From NCBI GenBank assembly GCA_963725035.1, contig CAVRWX010000017.1, positions 1 to 64,000 of the forward strand: 64,000 nt of DNA, read 5' to 3'. A program made the position numbers and the translations under genes. Position 1 is the stretch's first letter, and the number at the start of each line of letters is the position of its first letter. Positions 29,505 through 38,946 of this stretch are shown here, piece after piece. The DNA comes from JALZKA01 sp963725035. GTDB lineage: Bacteria > Actinomycetota > Thermoleophilia > Solirubrobacterales > 70-9. The notes below the pieces were generated by a model. It had not been told where the DNA came from, did no database searches, and was given only the letters and a program-made list of their open reading frames with translations.

Positions 29505-30989
29505 ATGGCATCATCCAACGGCTCGGCCCGCAACATCTCCGTCGGCATCGTCGGCGCGGGGTTCGGCGGAGTGGGCATGGGAATCCGCCTGCGCCAAGAG
29601 GGGATCGAAGACTTCGAGATCTTCGAGCGAGGCGAGACGGTCGGCGGAGTGTGGCGCGCGAACACCTACCCCGGCGCCGCCTGCGACGTGCCGTCGCACC
29701 TCTATTCGTTCTCGTTCGCGCCGGGACACAACTGGTCGCGCCGCTACGCGCCTCAGGCGGAGATCCAGGAGTACATGGAGGAGATCACCGACCGCTTCGG
29801 GATGCGCTCGCACCTTCGGCTCGGAACCGAGGTCACGTCAGCGACGTTCGACGAGGCCTCCGGCCGCTGGACCGTGACGCTAGACAACGGCGAGTCGCGC
29901 GAGTTCGACCTGCTGGTGACGGCATGCGGACAGCTCACGCGCCCCCAGGTTCCCCACGTCGAAGGGATCGACGACTTCTCAGGAAGCGTCTTCCACTCGG
30001 CCGAGTGGGACCACTCCCACGACCTCAAGGGCCGCAACGTTGCGGTGATCGGCACCGGCGCGTCGGCGATCCAGTTCGTGCCCGAGGTCGCGAAGGAAGC
30101 CGGCACGCTCACGATCTACCAGCGCTCGGCCCCCTGGATCCTCCCGAAAACCGACCGCGAGTACCCCGAGTGGGAGCGCCGCATCTTCGAGCGCTTCCCC
30201 GCTCGGGTCGCCGCGGCGCGGGCCGGGTTCTTCACCTTCTTCGAGGCCGGCACCTACGGCTTCACCGGGACACACGCGGTCCTGGCCCCGTTTCGAGCCG
30301 TGGCCAATGCCTACCGCTCGAGTGAGCTCGAGGATGACCCGGAGCTCTACGCGCGCGCCACCCCCGACTACGAGATCGGCTGCAAGCGCGTCCTCTTCAC
30401 CAGCGATTGGTACCCGACCCTGCGCGAGCCAAATGTCGAGCTCCTGAACGGCGCCGTCCAGCGTGCTACGGCGACGGGCGTCGTCGGCTCCGACGGCGTC
30501 GAGCGCGAGGCCGACACGATCATCTGGGGCACGGGCTTCGACGCCTCACGCTTTGTCTCGCCCATGGACGTGCACGGCGCGGACGGCCACTCACTCGACG
30601 AGATCTGGGGCGACTCGCCCGAGGCGTTCCTGGGCACAACCGTCTCGGGCTTTCCGAACATGTTTCTGATGTACGGGCCCAACACGAACCACGGCTCGGG
30701 ATCCGTCCCCTACACCCTCGAGTGCCAGTTCAACTACGTGATCGACGCGATCCGGCGCATGCGCGCCGGCGGCCTGCGCTGGATCGACCTCAAGCCGGAG
30801 GTCCAGGCGCGCTGGCGCCAGGAGATCGACCAGCGCTCACGGGACACCGTTTGGACGACCGGCGGCTGCACCAACTGGTACACGAACGAGGCCGGCCGCA
30901 ACACGAACAACTGGGTTGGGCCGTGGCTCGAGTACCGCCGCCGCACGCGGCGCATCAACCCGGGCGACTACCGGGCCGCGCGCGCCTGA
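29505..30989 (+). CDS. Flavin-containing (Baeyer-Villiger-type) monooxygenase
   Basis: A 494-residue FAD/NADPH monooxygenase. GAGFGGVGMG (residue about 17) binds FAD and GTGASAIQF (about 185) binds NADPH. Between them FSGSVFHSAEWD matches the Baeyer-Villiger fingerprint FxGxxxHxxxWP/D. CDVPSHLYSFSF and the late segments NTNHGSGSV and NWVGPW are typical of cyclohexanone/phenylacetone-type relatives. Predicted chemistry is insertion of oxygen next to a ketone or heteroatom oxidation. It overlaps the next SDR gene by 1 bp, so the alcohol-to-ketone-to-ester sequence may be encoded together. Confidence 0.88.
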   Translation: MASSNGSARNISVGIVGAGFGGVGMGIRLRQEGIEDFEIFERGETVGGVWRANTYPGAACDVPSHLYSFSFAPGHNWSRRYAPQAEIQEYMEEITDRFGMRSHLRLGTEVTSATFDEASGRWTVTLDNGESREFDLLVTACGQLTRPQVPHVEGIDDFSGSVFHSAEWDHSHDLKGRNVAVIGTGASAIQFVPEVAKEAGTLTIYQRSAPWILPKTDREYPEWERRIFERFPARVAAARAGFFTFFEAGTYGFTGTHAVLAPFRAVANAYRSSELEDDPELYARATPDYEIGCKRVLFTSDWYPTLREPNVELLNGAVQRATATGVVGSDGVEREADTIIWGTGFDASRFVSPMDVHGADGHSLDEIWGDSPEAFLGTTVSGFPNMFLMYGPNTNHGSGSVPYTLECQFNYVIDAIRRMRAGGLRWIDLKPEVQARWRQEIDQRSRDTVWTTGGCTNWYTNEAGRNTNNWVGPWLEYRRRTRRINPGDYRAARA

Positions 30990-31834
30990 TGGCCACCCGG
31001 GGCGCAGTCGTGGTCACGGGCAGCTCGACCGGCATCGGGCGCGCCTGCGCCGTCGCGCTTGACCGCGAGGGCTTCCACGTCCTGGCGGGCGTGCGAAAGG
31101 ACGCCGACGGAGAGTCGCTCAAAGCCGCGGCCGCCGGGGTCGAGCCCGTGATCGTCGACGTGACCGACGCAGCGACAATCGAATCCCTGCGGGCCAAGGT
31201 CGACGCGGAGCACGCCGGACGGCTCGCGGGACTGGTGAACAACGCCGGGATCTCGGTTGCCGGTCCCCTCGAAGGAGTCCCAATCGAGGAGTGGCGGCGC
31301 CAGTTCGAAGTCAACGTGATCGGTCAGGTCGCCGTGACGAAGGCGCTCCTCCCTGCACTGCGCGCGGCGAAGGGACGGGTGGCGTTCATGTCGTCGGTTG
31401 GCGGCAGGAACGCGATCGGGTTGCTCGGCCCGTACGGCGCGTCCAAGCACGCCATCGAGGCCATCGGAGACTCCTTGCGCCAGGAGATGAAGCCGTTCGG
31501 CGTCAACGTGGCGATCATCGAGCCGGGCTCGGTCGCCACACCCATCTGGGAGAAGGGGCTCCAGGATGCGGACCAGATGCGCGCCGCCCTGGGCGACGAG
31601 GTGAATCGTCTCTACGGCGAGCGCCTCGACGCCTTCCAGGCGCTGGCCGAGAAGACCGGCGCCGCGGGCGTGCCGCCCGAGGACGTCGCCAAGGCTGTCT
31701 TGCACGCGCTCACCGCGGATCGGCCGAAGACGCGCTATGTCGTCGGGCGCGACGCGAAGGCGCAGCTTGCCATGAAGGCCGTCCTTCCCGACCGGGCGCT
31801 TGACCGTCTGATCGCGCGGTTGACCGGCGGCTAG
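30989..31834 (+). CDS. SDR-family oxidoreductase
   Basis: A 281-residue classical short-chain dehydrogenase. VVVTGSSTGIGRA is the cofactor loop, VNNAGIS the NNAG motif, MSSVGGRN the catalytic Ser strand, and YGASKHAIEA carries Tyr and Lys. It is similar in style to retinol/steroid dehydrogenase-like SDRs. ATG overlaps the monooxygenase TGA (TGATG), indicating coupled translation. It probably makes or uses the carbonyl acted on by the monooxygenase. Confidence 0.9.
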   Translation: MATRGAVVVTGSSTGIGRACAVALDREGFHVLAGVRKDADGESLKAAAAGVEPVIVDVTDAATIESLRAKVDAEHAGRLAGLVNNAGISVAGPLEGVPIEEWRRQFEVNVIGQVAVTKALLPALRAAKGRVAFMSSVGGRNAIGLLGPYGASKHAIEAIGDSLRQEMKPFGVNVAIIEPGSVATPIWEKGLQDADQMRAALGDEVNRLYGERLDAFQALAEKTGAAGVPPEDVAKAVLHALTADRPKTRYVVGRDAKAQLAMKAVLPDRALDRLIARLTGG

Positions 31835-31868
31835 CCCGACAGGTAGCGAAGCCCGCCTGCCACACTCG

Positions 31869-32783
31869 ATGGCCATGCCCGGCGAAGAGTTCACGGACAT
31901 CGGTGAGGGGATCACCCTCTGCCACGAGAGCTTCGGTGACCCATCGGACCAGGCCATCCTGCTCGTGATGGGCCTGGGCACCCAGATGGTCGCCTGGCGC
32001 GAGGACTTCTGCGACCAGCTCGCCGCCCGCGGGTTCCACGTCGTCCGTTTTGATAATCGCGACGCAGGCCTTTCGACGCACCTGAGTGGCCCGCCGCCGA
32101 CGCTCCCGCAGATGTTCACCCGCAAGGTTCCAGACGGCGCTTACTCGCTCGAGGACATGGCGGACGACACGCTCCGCCTGACCGAGAAGCTCGACCTGGG
32201 CCCGGTGCACGTCGTCGGCGCATCGATGGGCGGGATGATCGGGCAGGTCATGGCGGCGCGGCATCCCGACCACGTGCGTTCGCTCGTCTCGATCATGTCG
32301 AACACCGGATCGCGCTGGACCGGCCAGCCCGCGCTGAGCGCCTACCGGCTTTTCTTGAAGGAAGCTCCCGGCGAGCGCGAGGCATTCATCGAGCACGTGC
32401 TGAAGCTTTTCGCCATCGTCGGCTCCCACGGCGATCTCTACGACGAGGCTTACATCCGCGATGTGACCGGCCGCAGCTTCGATCGCGATCACGATGCCGT
32501 GGCCGTGGGCCGTCAGCTGGGCGCCGTTCTCAAGACCGGCAAGCGCGACGCGATGCTGCGCTCGATCAAGGCGCCGACGCTGGTGATCCACGGGACCAAG
32601 GATCGCCTGGTGCGGCCGTCGGGCGGCAAGGCGACGAAGCGCGCGATCCCCGGCGCCCGCCTGATGTTGATCGAGGGCATGGGCCACGACCTCCCCCGCG
32701 GCGCCTGGCCGCAGATCCTGGACGGCATCGCCGAGAACGCTACGCGGGCGACGGACGTCCGCGAGTCGCAGCTCGCCGCCTAG
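31869..32783 (+). CDS. Alpha/beta hydrolase
   Basis: A 304-residue serine hydrolase. GASMGGMIG holds the nucleophile (about residue 119), HGTKDRLV the acid and GMGHDLP the histidine. It resembles the aclacinomycin methylesterase/lactone hydrolase group. Following a Baeyer-Villiger enzyme and an SDR, it could hydrolyse the resulting ester or lactone (inference). ATG at 31869 or 31875. Confidence 0.88.
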   Translation: MAMPGEEFTDIGEGITLCHESFGDPSDQAILLVMGLGTQMVAWREDFCDQLAARGFHVVRFDNRDAGLSTHLSGPPPTLPQMFTRKVPDGAYSLEDMADDTLRLTEKLDLGPVHVVGASMGGMIGQVMAARHPDHVRSLVSIMSNTGSRWTGQPALSAYRLFLKEAPGEREAFIEHVLKLFAIVGSHGDLYDEAYIRDVTGRSFDRDHDAVAVGRQLGAVLKTGKRDAMLRSIKAPTLVIHGTKDRLVRPSGGKATKRAIPGARLMLIEGMGHDLPRGAWPQILDGIAENATRATDVRESQLAA

Positions 32784-32822
32784 CGCGGCGGGCTGAAGCT
32801 GAGCGGATAGGTTCGGCGCCCA

Positions 32823-34112
32823 ATGCCGGCCGTCCCTCGACTTCCGTTCGTGCCGGACCTCCTGAACAGGGTCAAGATCCCGGGGGACCTGGATTCGGTC
32901 ACCACCATCGGTGACGAGGCGCCGGACGGCGGCTCGATCGGACCCGAGGGCGTCGAGAAGATCTGGACGGCGGCGGTCGCCATGTACCGCTCAGGCGTCC
33001 ACCCCGCCGTGCAGGTCTGCGTCCGCCGCGAGGGAGAGATCGTGCTCGACCGGGCTATCGGCCACGCGCGCGGGAACGGCCCGGACGACTCGAAGGACAC
33101 GCCCAAGGTCCCCGCCACCCCTGACACGCCAATGACCGTCTACTCGGCCGCAAAGGGCGTGACCGCGTTCGTCGCGCACAAGATGGTCGAGAAGGGGCTC
33201 TTCGCGCTCGACGACCCGGTCGCCTCATACATCCCGGGGTACGACAAGAACAAGAAGGGCTCGATCACGATTGGCCACGTGCTCTCGCACCGCGCGGGCG
33301 TGCCGAACCTTCCGCGCGAGGCGCTTAGCCTGGAGTACGTCAACGACCGCGAGTACCTGGCCAAGGTGCTTTGCGACGCGAAGCCAACGTCGGAGCCGGG
33401 CAAGCAGCTCGCCTACCACGCGATCTCCGGCGGGTTCATCATCGGCGAGGTCGTCCAGCAGGTCACGGGCAAGTCGATCCGCGACGTCCTGGCCGAGGAG
33501 TTCCTGGACCCGCTCGGATTCCGCTGGACCAACTACGGCGTTGCGCCGGAGGACACCGAGAAGGTCGCGCTCAACTACCTGACCGGGCCGACCACGCTGC
33601 CCCCACTGTCGAACCTCCTGCAGCGAGCGCTGGGCGCACCCTTGGACGAGCTGGTCGAGACCACGAACGACGACCGCTTCGTCACCGGGGTCGTGCCGGC
33701 CGCCAACCTCGTCACGACGGCCCACGAGCTGTCGCGCTTCTTCGAGATCATGCGTTGCGGGGGCGAGCTGGACGGTGTCCGCGTGATCGAGACCGACACG
33801 ATCCGCAAGGCACTGGAGGAGCAGTCACACCTGGAGATCGACTTCTCGCTCGGGTTCCCAACCCGCTTCAGCTACGGCCTCATGCTGGGCGCCCAGCTCC
33901 TGAGCCTTTACGGGCGCGACACGCAGCATGCGTTCGGTCACCTCGGCTTCACGAACATCCTCGGCTGGGCGGACCCGCAGCGCGCGATCTCGGCTGCCGT
34001 CCTAACGAACGGCAAGCCGATCCTCTATCCGGAGCTGCCGCGCTTCCTGATGCTGTCTCAGCGCATCACGTCGGAGTCGCCGAAGGTCGGCAACTCCGAG
34101 ATGCTGCTCTGA
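32823..34112 (+). CDS. Beta-lactamase-fold serine hydrolase/esterase (EstB/LACTB type)
   Basis: A 429-residue class-C beta-lactamase-like protein. The SxxK motif is SAAK (about residue 119), followed by YHAIS in the place of the YxN tyrosine motif, and HLGF replaces KTG near residue 371, as in family VIII esterases. There is no signal peptide, so an intracellular esterase is likelier than an antibiotic-resistance enzyme. Its 3' end overlaps the convergent secreted-protein gene by about 55 bp. Confidence 0.85.
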   Translation: MPAVPRLPFVPDLLNRVKIPGDLDSVTTIGDEAPDGGSIGPEGVEKIWTAAVAMYRSGVHPAVQVCVRREGEIVLDRAIGHARGNGPDDSKDTPKVPATPDTPMTVYSAAKGVTAFVAHKMVEKGLFALDDPVASYIPGYDKNKKGSITIGHVLSHRAGVPNLPREALSLEYVNDREYLAKVLCDAKPTSEPGKQLAYHAISGGFIIGEVVQQVTGKSIRDVLAEEFLDPLGFRWTNYGVAPEDTEKVALNYLTGPTTLPPLSNLLQRALGAPLDELVETTNDDRFVTGVVPAANLVTTAHELSRFFEIMRCGGELDGVRVIETDTIRKALEEQSHLEIDFSLGFPTRFSYGLMLGAQLLSLYGRDTQHAFGHLGFTNILGWADPQRAISAAVLTNGKPILYPELPRFLMLSQRITSESPKVGNSEMLL

Positions 34113-34559
34113 CGTCGGTTGTCGACGGAGGCGGTCCAGTCGGTCTTCGGGCTGGAGCAGTTCCCGGAGCCGCTCGGGTCGATCGGAACTTTCGAACCTT
34201 TCACCTTCATCGTGCCCTCGGCCTCGCCGCCGCCCTTGAGCTTCCCAGACAAGGGTCAGCCTCGCTTGAGGATTGCTCGGGTTGCCGAGGATCGCGTCGG
34301 CCTCGAACTTTTTGTCCTTCACCTTGGGAGCGAAGCTCAGGTTCCCCGATGTCGTCTCAGGGCCGCTGTTGCACTGAACCGGGAACCCAACGAAGGTGAA
34401 GGCCTTGACCTTTTTCCCGTTGTTCGTGTTCTTGACCTTGAAACTAAGCGTCCCGCCGGGCTCGAACGTGCCGTTGTAGGACTTGGTCGCGGCCCCTACC
34501 GTCGTCGGCGCGACAAGCCCAACCACACAGACCCCCGCTAGGGCCAGCTGCTTCCTCAT
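34058..34559 (-). CDS. Small secreted protein of unknown function (one frameshift)
   Basis: Starts MRKQLALAG behind AAGGAG (9-nt spacing). A signal peptide ends around VAPTTVGA. The mature part (SYNGTFEPGGTLSFKVKN…KKVKAFTFVGFPVQC) looks like a beta-sandwich, common in Solirubrobacterales secretomes. Near 34245 the frame changes, and coding continues as SGKLKGGGEAEGTMKV…DWTAS to the stop at 34058. No enzymatic motif is seen; two or three cysteines remain. Confidence 0.62.
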
Positions 34560-34572
34560 ATCCCTACGCTCC

Positions 34573-34914
34573 TTAGGTCGACGCGACTCGAACGAGCCGC
34601 TTTGCAAGCTTATTGAGCTTCTGCGCGGCTGTCTGTGAAACGGCGCCGGTGTGGGTCACGTCGCCGCCGTCGACGATCCAGACGTACGCGCGCCTGCCGC
34701 CCATGCGGCTGATCCACACGTCGTCGGAGATCTTGGTCGCGACCTTCTTGAGCGACTTCTTGAGCGCGAAGCAGCCCTTGACGAGCGTGTAGCGGTCGGT
34801 CGTAGTTCCCGTTTCCGCGTGGGCGGCGATTTGCGCCGGTTGCCTCGCAGCCCCGCTACCGTCCGGAGTGGACCGGGGGTCTATATCTCGTGGAACAAGG
34901 CAGTACCCAAACAC
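34573..34914 (-). CDS. Short hypothetical protein, uncertain start
   Basis: An open frame of up to 113 residues. The C-terminal 75 residues (YTLVKGCFALKKSLKK…YVWIVDGGDVTHTGAV…LNKLAKRLVRV) look coding; the first 35 overlap the start of the divergent penicillin-binding protein gene and probably are not. The GCFAL phrase resembles short N-terminal segments of some secreted actinobacterial proteins, so this may be the remnant of a larger gene. It lies 13 nt upstream of the secreted-protein gene on the same strand. Low certainty. Confidence 0.4.
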   Translation of the reverse strand: MFGYCLVPRDIDPRSTPDGSGAARQPAQIAAHAETGTTTDRYTLVKGCFALKKSLKKVATKISDDVWISRMGGRRAYVWIVDGGDVTHTGAVSQTAAQKLNKLAKRLVRVAST

Positions 34915-36832
34915 GCCCCTGGCATCGCTTCGGCCTGAGCGGTCGAGCCGTGATTGCGGTCGGAGCCTTGGCGGCGGTCCTCGTCCTCATCATCGTGATC
35001 GCGGTCCGCTCGCTGGGCGGCCCCAGCGCGACCACGGCCGTGGACGGCTACGTGGCGGGGCTAGAGGACGCCGACCCGGACGCCGCGGCCGCGTTCACCG
35101 ACGGCGATCCAGCTCTGGTCGCCGACATCATCCAGGCGAACATCGACGGCCTCGACGGGGCGACGCTCGACGCCGAGGTGACCGAAGTCTCCGAGAGCGG
35201 CTCCGACGCCACGGCGAAGGTCCGGATGGACTGGGACGTGCCCGAGTTCGGCTCGTTCTCCTACACCAACGACGCGATCACGCTGACCCAGGCCGACGAC
35301 GAATGGCTCATCGACTGGTCGAGCCGAGCGATCCATCCGGCCCTGCGGGAGGCTGGCGAGCGCCTCGGCACCGTTGAGGTCTTTGCCGATCGCGCACCGA
35401 TCCTCGACCGCGACGGCGAGGAGCTCGTCTCTCTCGGCCCCGTTGTCGACGTGGGCGTCCTGCCCTCGGAGGTCAAGGACGTCGCGGCGACGGTCGGCGC
35501 GATCGCGGCAGTCACCGAGGTCGATCCGGAGACGCTGACGAAGGCAATCGAGGAGGCGGAGCCCGACGACGTCGTCCCGGCCATCACGCTGCGCGAGGAG
35601 GACTTTGCCCCGGTCGAGACCGAACTGCGGGCCGTTCCCGGCATCCAGCTCGCCGGGCGCGAGACGCCGCTCACGCCTACGCGCGACTTCGCGCGGGCGC
35701 TGCTCGGGACGGTCGGGCCCGCGACTGCGGAACAGGTCAAGAAGTCCGACGGCGAGCTCGACGCCGACGACATCGTCGGCCAGTCGGGTCTCTCGGCCGC
35801 GTTCGAGGAGCAGCTCGCCGGCGAGCCAGAGCGCTCCGTGGTGGTCAGGAACGCCGAGGGCGAAGTGGTCGAGACCCTGGAGACCCACGAGGCGGAGCCG
35901 GGTGAGCCGCTCGAGACAACGCTCTCCGCGGAAGTCCAGGTGGCCGCCGAGGAGGCGTTCGCCGATGTCGAGGGCGCGGCGGCGCTGGTCGCGCTCGACC
36001 CGAAGACCGGCGACATCCTGGCGGTCGCCAACCGGCCGACGGACGAGGGCGCCAACATCGCGTTCACCGGCCAGTACCCGCCGGGCTCGACCTTCAAGGT
36101 GATCTCCACCGCTGCGCTCTTCGACACAGGGCTCGAGACCACCGAGATCGTCGATTGCCCGGAGTCGATCGACGTCGGCGGCCGGGAGTTCGTGAACTTC
36201 GAGGGCTCCGCCGCCGGCGCCGTGCCCTTCTCGACCGACTTCGCCCAATCGTGCAACACCGCGTTCGTCTCGCTCGCGGACGAGCTCGCGCCGCTGGCTC
36301 TTCGCGAGAAGGGAGAGCAGTTCGGCGTCGGCATCGACCCGGATCTGCCCCTGGATGCGTTCGGGGGGGACATCCCACCCGGCAAGGACGAGGTCGAAGA
36401 GGCGGCGTCGGTGATCGGACAGGGCCGGATCCTGGTCAGCCCGCTCGTCATGGCAGGCGTCGCCGCGACGGTTCAGAGCGGCGAGTGGCACCGTCCACGC
36501 CTTGTCGCCGACGACCCCGAGGAAGCCGGCGAGCCGATTGGCCCCCAGAACGCGAACGAGCTGCGCACGCTGATGCGCTCTGTGATCACATCGGGCACCG
36601 GGACCGCGCTGGCGGCGGTTCCGGGCGAGCCGATCGGCAAGTCGGGGACGGCGGAGTTCGGCACGGCCGACCCGCCGAAGACGCACGCCTGGTTCATCGC
36701 CGCGCGCGACGACGTCGCCGTGGCAGTTCTCGTCGAGGAAGGCACCTCGGGCGGCGAGGTCGCGGCGCCGATCGCGGCGAGCTTCCTCAACGCGCTCGAC
36801 GCTGGAATCCGACGGAGACCGTGCTGCCATGA
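34890..36832 (+). CDS. Penicillin-binding transpeptidase with NTF2-like N-terminal domain
   Basis: A membrane-anchored peptidoglycan transpeptidase. One TM helix (AVIAVGALAAVLVLIIVIAV, about residues 15-35) is followed by a MecA-N/NTF2-like domain (TTAVDGYVAGLEDAD…WLIDWSSRAIHP), then a dimerisation domain with ILDRDGEEL. The transpeptidase domain shows STFK (active Ser, about residue 400), SCN and KSGTAEFG. Start is GTG at 34890. The frame has no stop before the downstream MFS gene. A single indel near 36800 would instead give …NPTETVLP and TGA at 36832, the boundary used here. The fusion-like read-through is probably an artefact. Confidence 0.83.
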
Positions 36833-36839
36833 TCGAACC

Positions 36840-38388
36840 GTGGAGGCAACCAGCAGCGAGCTAGTCCGCTTTGGCACGCCGAAGGGGCGCTGGGTGCTGG
36901 CGGTGACGGTCCTCGGCTCGGGGATCGCGTTCCTGGAAGCGACGGTTGTGAACGTCGCGGTGCCGGAGATCGGGCGCGACCTCGGCGCGACGACCGGCGA
37001 CCTCCAGTGGATCCTCAACGGCTACCTGTTGACCCTCTCGGCCTTCATCCTCCTGGGCGGTTCCCTGGGCGACCGGATGGGCCGACGGCTCATCTTCAAC
37101 GTGGGGATCGTCTGGTTCACCCTCGCCTCGGCGCTGTGCGCGCTCGCGCCGAGCTCGGAGTTCCTGATCGCCGCCCGTGTCCTCCAGGGCGTCGGCGGCG
37201 CCCTGCTCACACCCGGAAGCCTCGCGATCATCGAGGCCTCGTTTCACCCTGAGGACCGGGCGCGGGCGATCGGGGCGTGGTCGGGCCTCAGCGGTGTCGC
37301 GGCGGCAATCGGGCCGCTCCTCGGGCGGCTATCTCGTGGACGCCGTGTCGTGGCGGTGGATCTTCCTCATCAACCTGCCCCTGGGCGCCTTCGTCGTCTT
37401 CATGTCGAACCGGCACGTGTCCGAGACCCGTGACCCGACCGCGACCGGCAAGCTCGACATCCCGGGGGCCGTCCTCGCGGCGACGGGGCTCGCCGCTGCG
37501 ACGTTCTCGCTGATCAGCGCGTCGGAGGGACGCAGCGCGGCAACCGTCGCGGTCACGGCAGTCCGGGCATCCTTCTGCTGATCGCGTTCGTGGTCACCGA
37601 GCGCCGGAGCGCCGAACCCGATGATGCCGCTCTCGATCTTCGAGTCGAAGCAGTTCACCGCGGCGAACCTGGTGACGTTCTGCGTCTACGCGGCGCTCAG
37701 CGGTGTCTTCTTCCTGCTCGTCGCCTTCCTTCAGATCACCATGGGCTACTCGGCGATCGCGGCGGGCTCGGCGGCCCTGCCGGTCACCGTGATCCTGCTC
37801 TTGTTCTCATCCCGCGCGGGGGCGCTTGCGACCCGCATCGGGCCGAAGCTGCCGCTGACGATCGGGCCGATCGGCATCGCCGCCGGGATGCTCATGATGC
37901 TCCGAATCGATCCCGGCGACAGCTACCTCTCGACCGTCTTCCCCGCGGTGATGGTCTACGGCGCCGGACTCGCGCTGGTCGTCGCCCCGGTGACGGCGAC
38001 GGTCCTCGCGGCGGCCGACGACCGCCACGCCGGTGTCGCCTCGGGGATCAACAACGCCGTCGCCCGAGTCGCCGGGCTGATCGCCGTCGCGGTCCTGCCG
38101 CTGATCGCGGGACTTTCGGGCGCGGCGTTCTATGACCCGGAGGCGATGGACGACGGGTTCAAGATCGCGATGGTGGTGACCGCGTGCCTGTCGCTGGCGG
38201 GAGGCCTGATCGCGTTCCTCATGATCGATTCGGAGGTCTTGGAGCGGGAGGACGACCCGGACCACGACTGCGACCGCGCCGCCACCGATCGCAACTGCGG
38301 CGTCGCCGGCACGCCCCTCAGGCCCGGGCGCCATGTCGGCGACGAGGCCGCAGCCGAACCGGCGGGCGTCTCAGAGCCGAGCCGCTAG
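36840..38388 (+). pseudogene. DHA2-family MFS exporter, 14-TM type (frameshifted)
   Basis: A second EmrB/QacA-like exporter. GTG at 36840 gives VEATSSELVRFG, then TM1 (GSGIAFLEATVVNVAVPEIG), WILNGYLLTLSAFILLGGSLGDRMGRR (motif A) and LQGVGGALLTPGS. Frames change near 37325, 37560 and 37618 while coding continues (YLVDAVSWRWIFLINLPLG; MMPLSIFESKQF; TVLAAADDRHAGVASGINNA) to the TAG at 38388. The C-terminal tail is acidic and His/Cys-containing. The stop shares CTAG with a convergent marR gene. The substrate is unknown; family drug/solute export is the default. Confidence 0.8.
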
Positions 38389-38861
38389 GAGCACCAGCCG
38401 CCGCTGGGGCGGCAGGCGTGCTCGGCGACGCGCTCCAGATACGCGTAGAGCTCGCTGCGCTCTTCGGCCGAGAGCGGCGAGAGGAGTTCGCGCTCGGCTT
38501 CGGCGACCGCGGCCTCCGCGCGGCGCAGGCGCTTGGTCCCCGCCGCCGTCAGCTTGATGAGCTGGCGCCGGCGGTCGCGCGGATCGCGGCGTCGCGCGAT
38601 GAGGCCGTCTATCTCCAGCTGGTCGAGGAGGGCGACGAGGTTCGAAGGGTGAAGGCGAAGGGTGCGGCTGAGCTCGCGCCCGTGGGCGGACCCGCCCTGC
38701 TCGAGCCGGTGGAGGATCGCGAACTCATGCCCGGTCATCCCCAGTGCATCCAGGGAGCGACCCAGGCCCTGGCCCGACATTCGGGCGATGCGGGCGAACA
38801 GGATCCCGCAGCCGGATTCCGCTGCGGAGCCTGTGCTTGTCGTCGTTTCCGTGGCGCTCAT
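38385..38861 (-). CDS. MarR-family transcriptional regulator
   Basis: A 158-residue winged-helix regulator. LGMTGHEFAILHRLEQGG…SRTLRLHPSNLVALLDQLEIDGLIARRRDPRDRR is the wHTH with its basic wing (about residues 45-105); terminal helices dimerise. Start chosen at ATG 38861 (MSATETT) because TAGACT lies 8 nt upstream; an earlier GTG-type start would enter the operator. It is convergent with an MFS exporter and divergent from lon, so either may be its target. Confidence 0.88.
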   Translation of the reverse strand: MSATETTTSTGSAAESGCGILFARIARMSGQGLGRSLDALGMTGHEFAILHRLEQGGSAHGRELSRTLRLHPSNLVALLDQLEIDGLIARRRDPRDRRRQLIKLTAAGTKRLRRAEAAVAEAERELLSPLSAEERSELYAYLERVAEHACRPSGGWCS

Positions 38862-38879
38862 GACATATGAGTCTAACCA

Positions 38880-38906
38880 CAAACGATGACGTTCTATAAT
38901 CGTTTG
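38880..38906. promoter_or_regulatory. Palindromic operator over the lon/marR divergent promoter
   Basis: Inverted repeat CAAACGAT-N11-ATCGTTTG in an AT-rich 85-bp gap. A TATAAT hexamer reading toward lon (38895-38900) lies partly inside the spacer and right arm, so a bound MarR dimer would block lon transcription. Confidence 0.55.
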
Positions 38907-38946
38907 CGTTCATAACTATTCTTCCTCGAACACGGAGCATCAACCC

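Noticed and set aside
32823..34112. Antibiotic-resistance beta-lactamase
   Set aside because: SxxK is present but the YxN and KTG motifs are replaced (YHA, HLG) and there is no signal peptide, which fits an intracellular family VIII-type esterase.
35061..36830. Antisense open frame of 589 codons over the penicillin-binding protein
   Set aside because: Shadow of a GC-rich gene; no motifs, while the sense frame has STFK, SCN and KSG.
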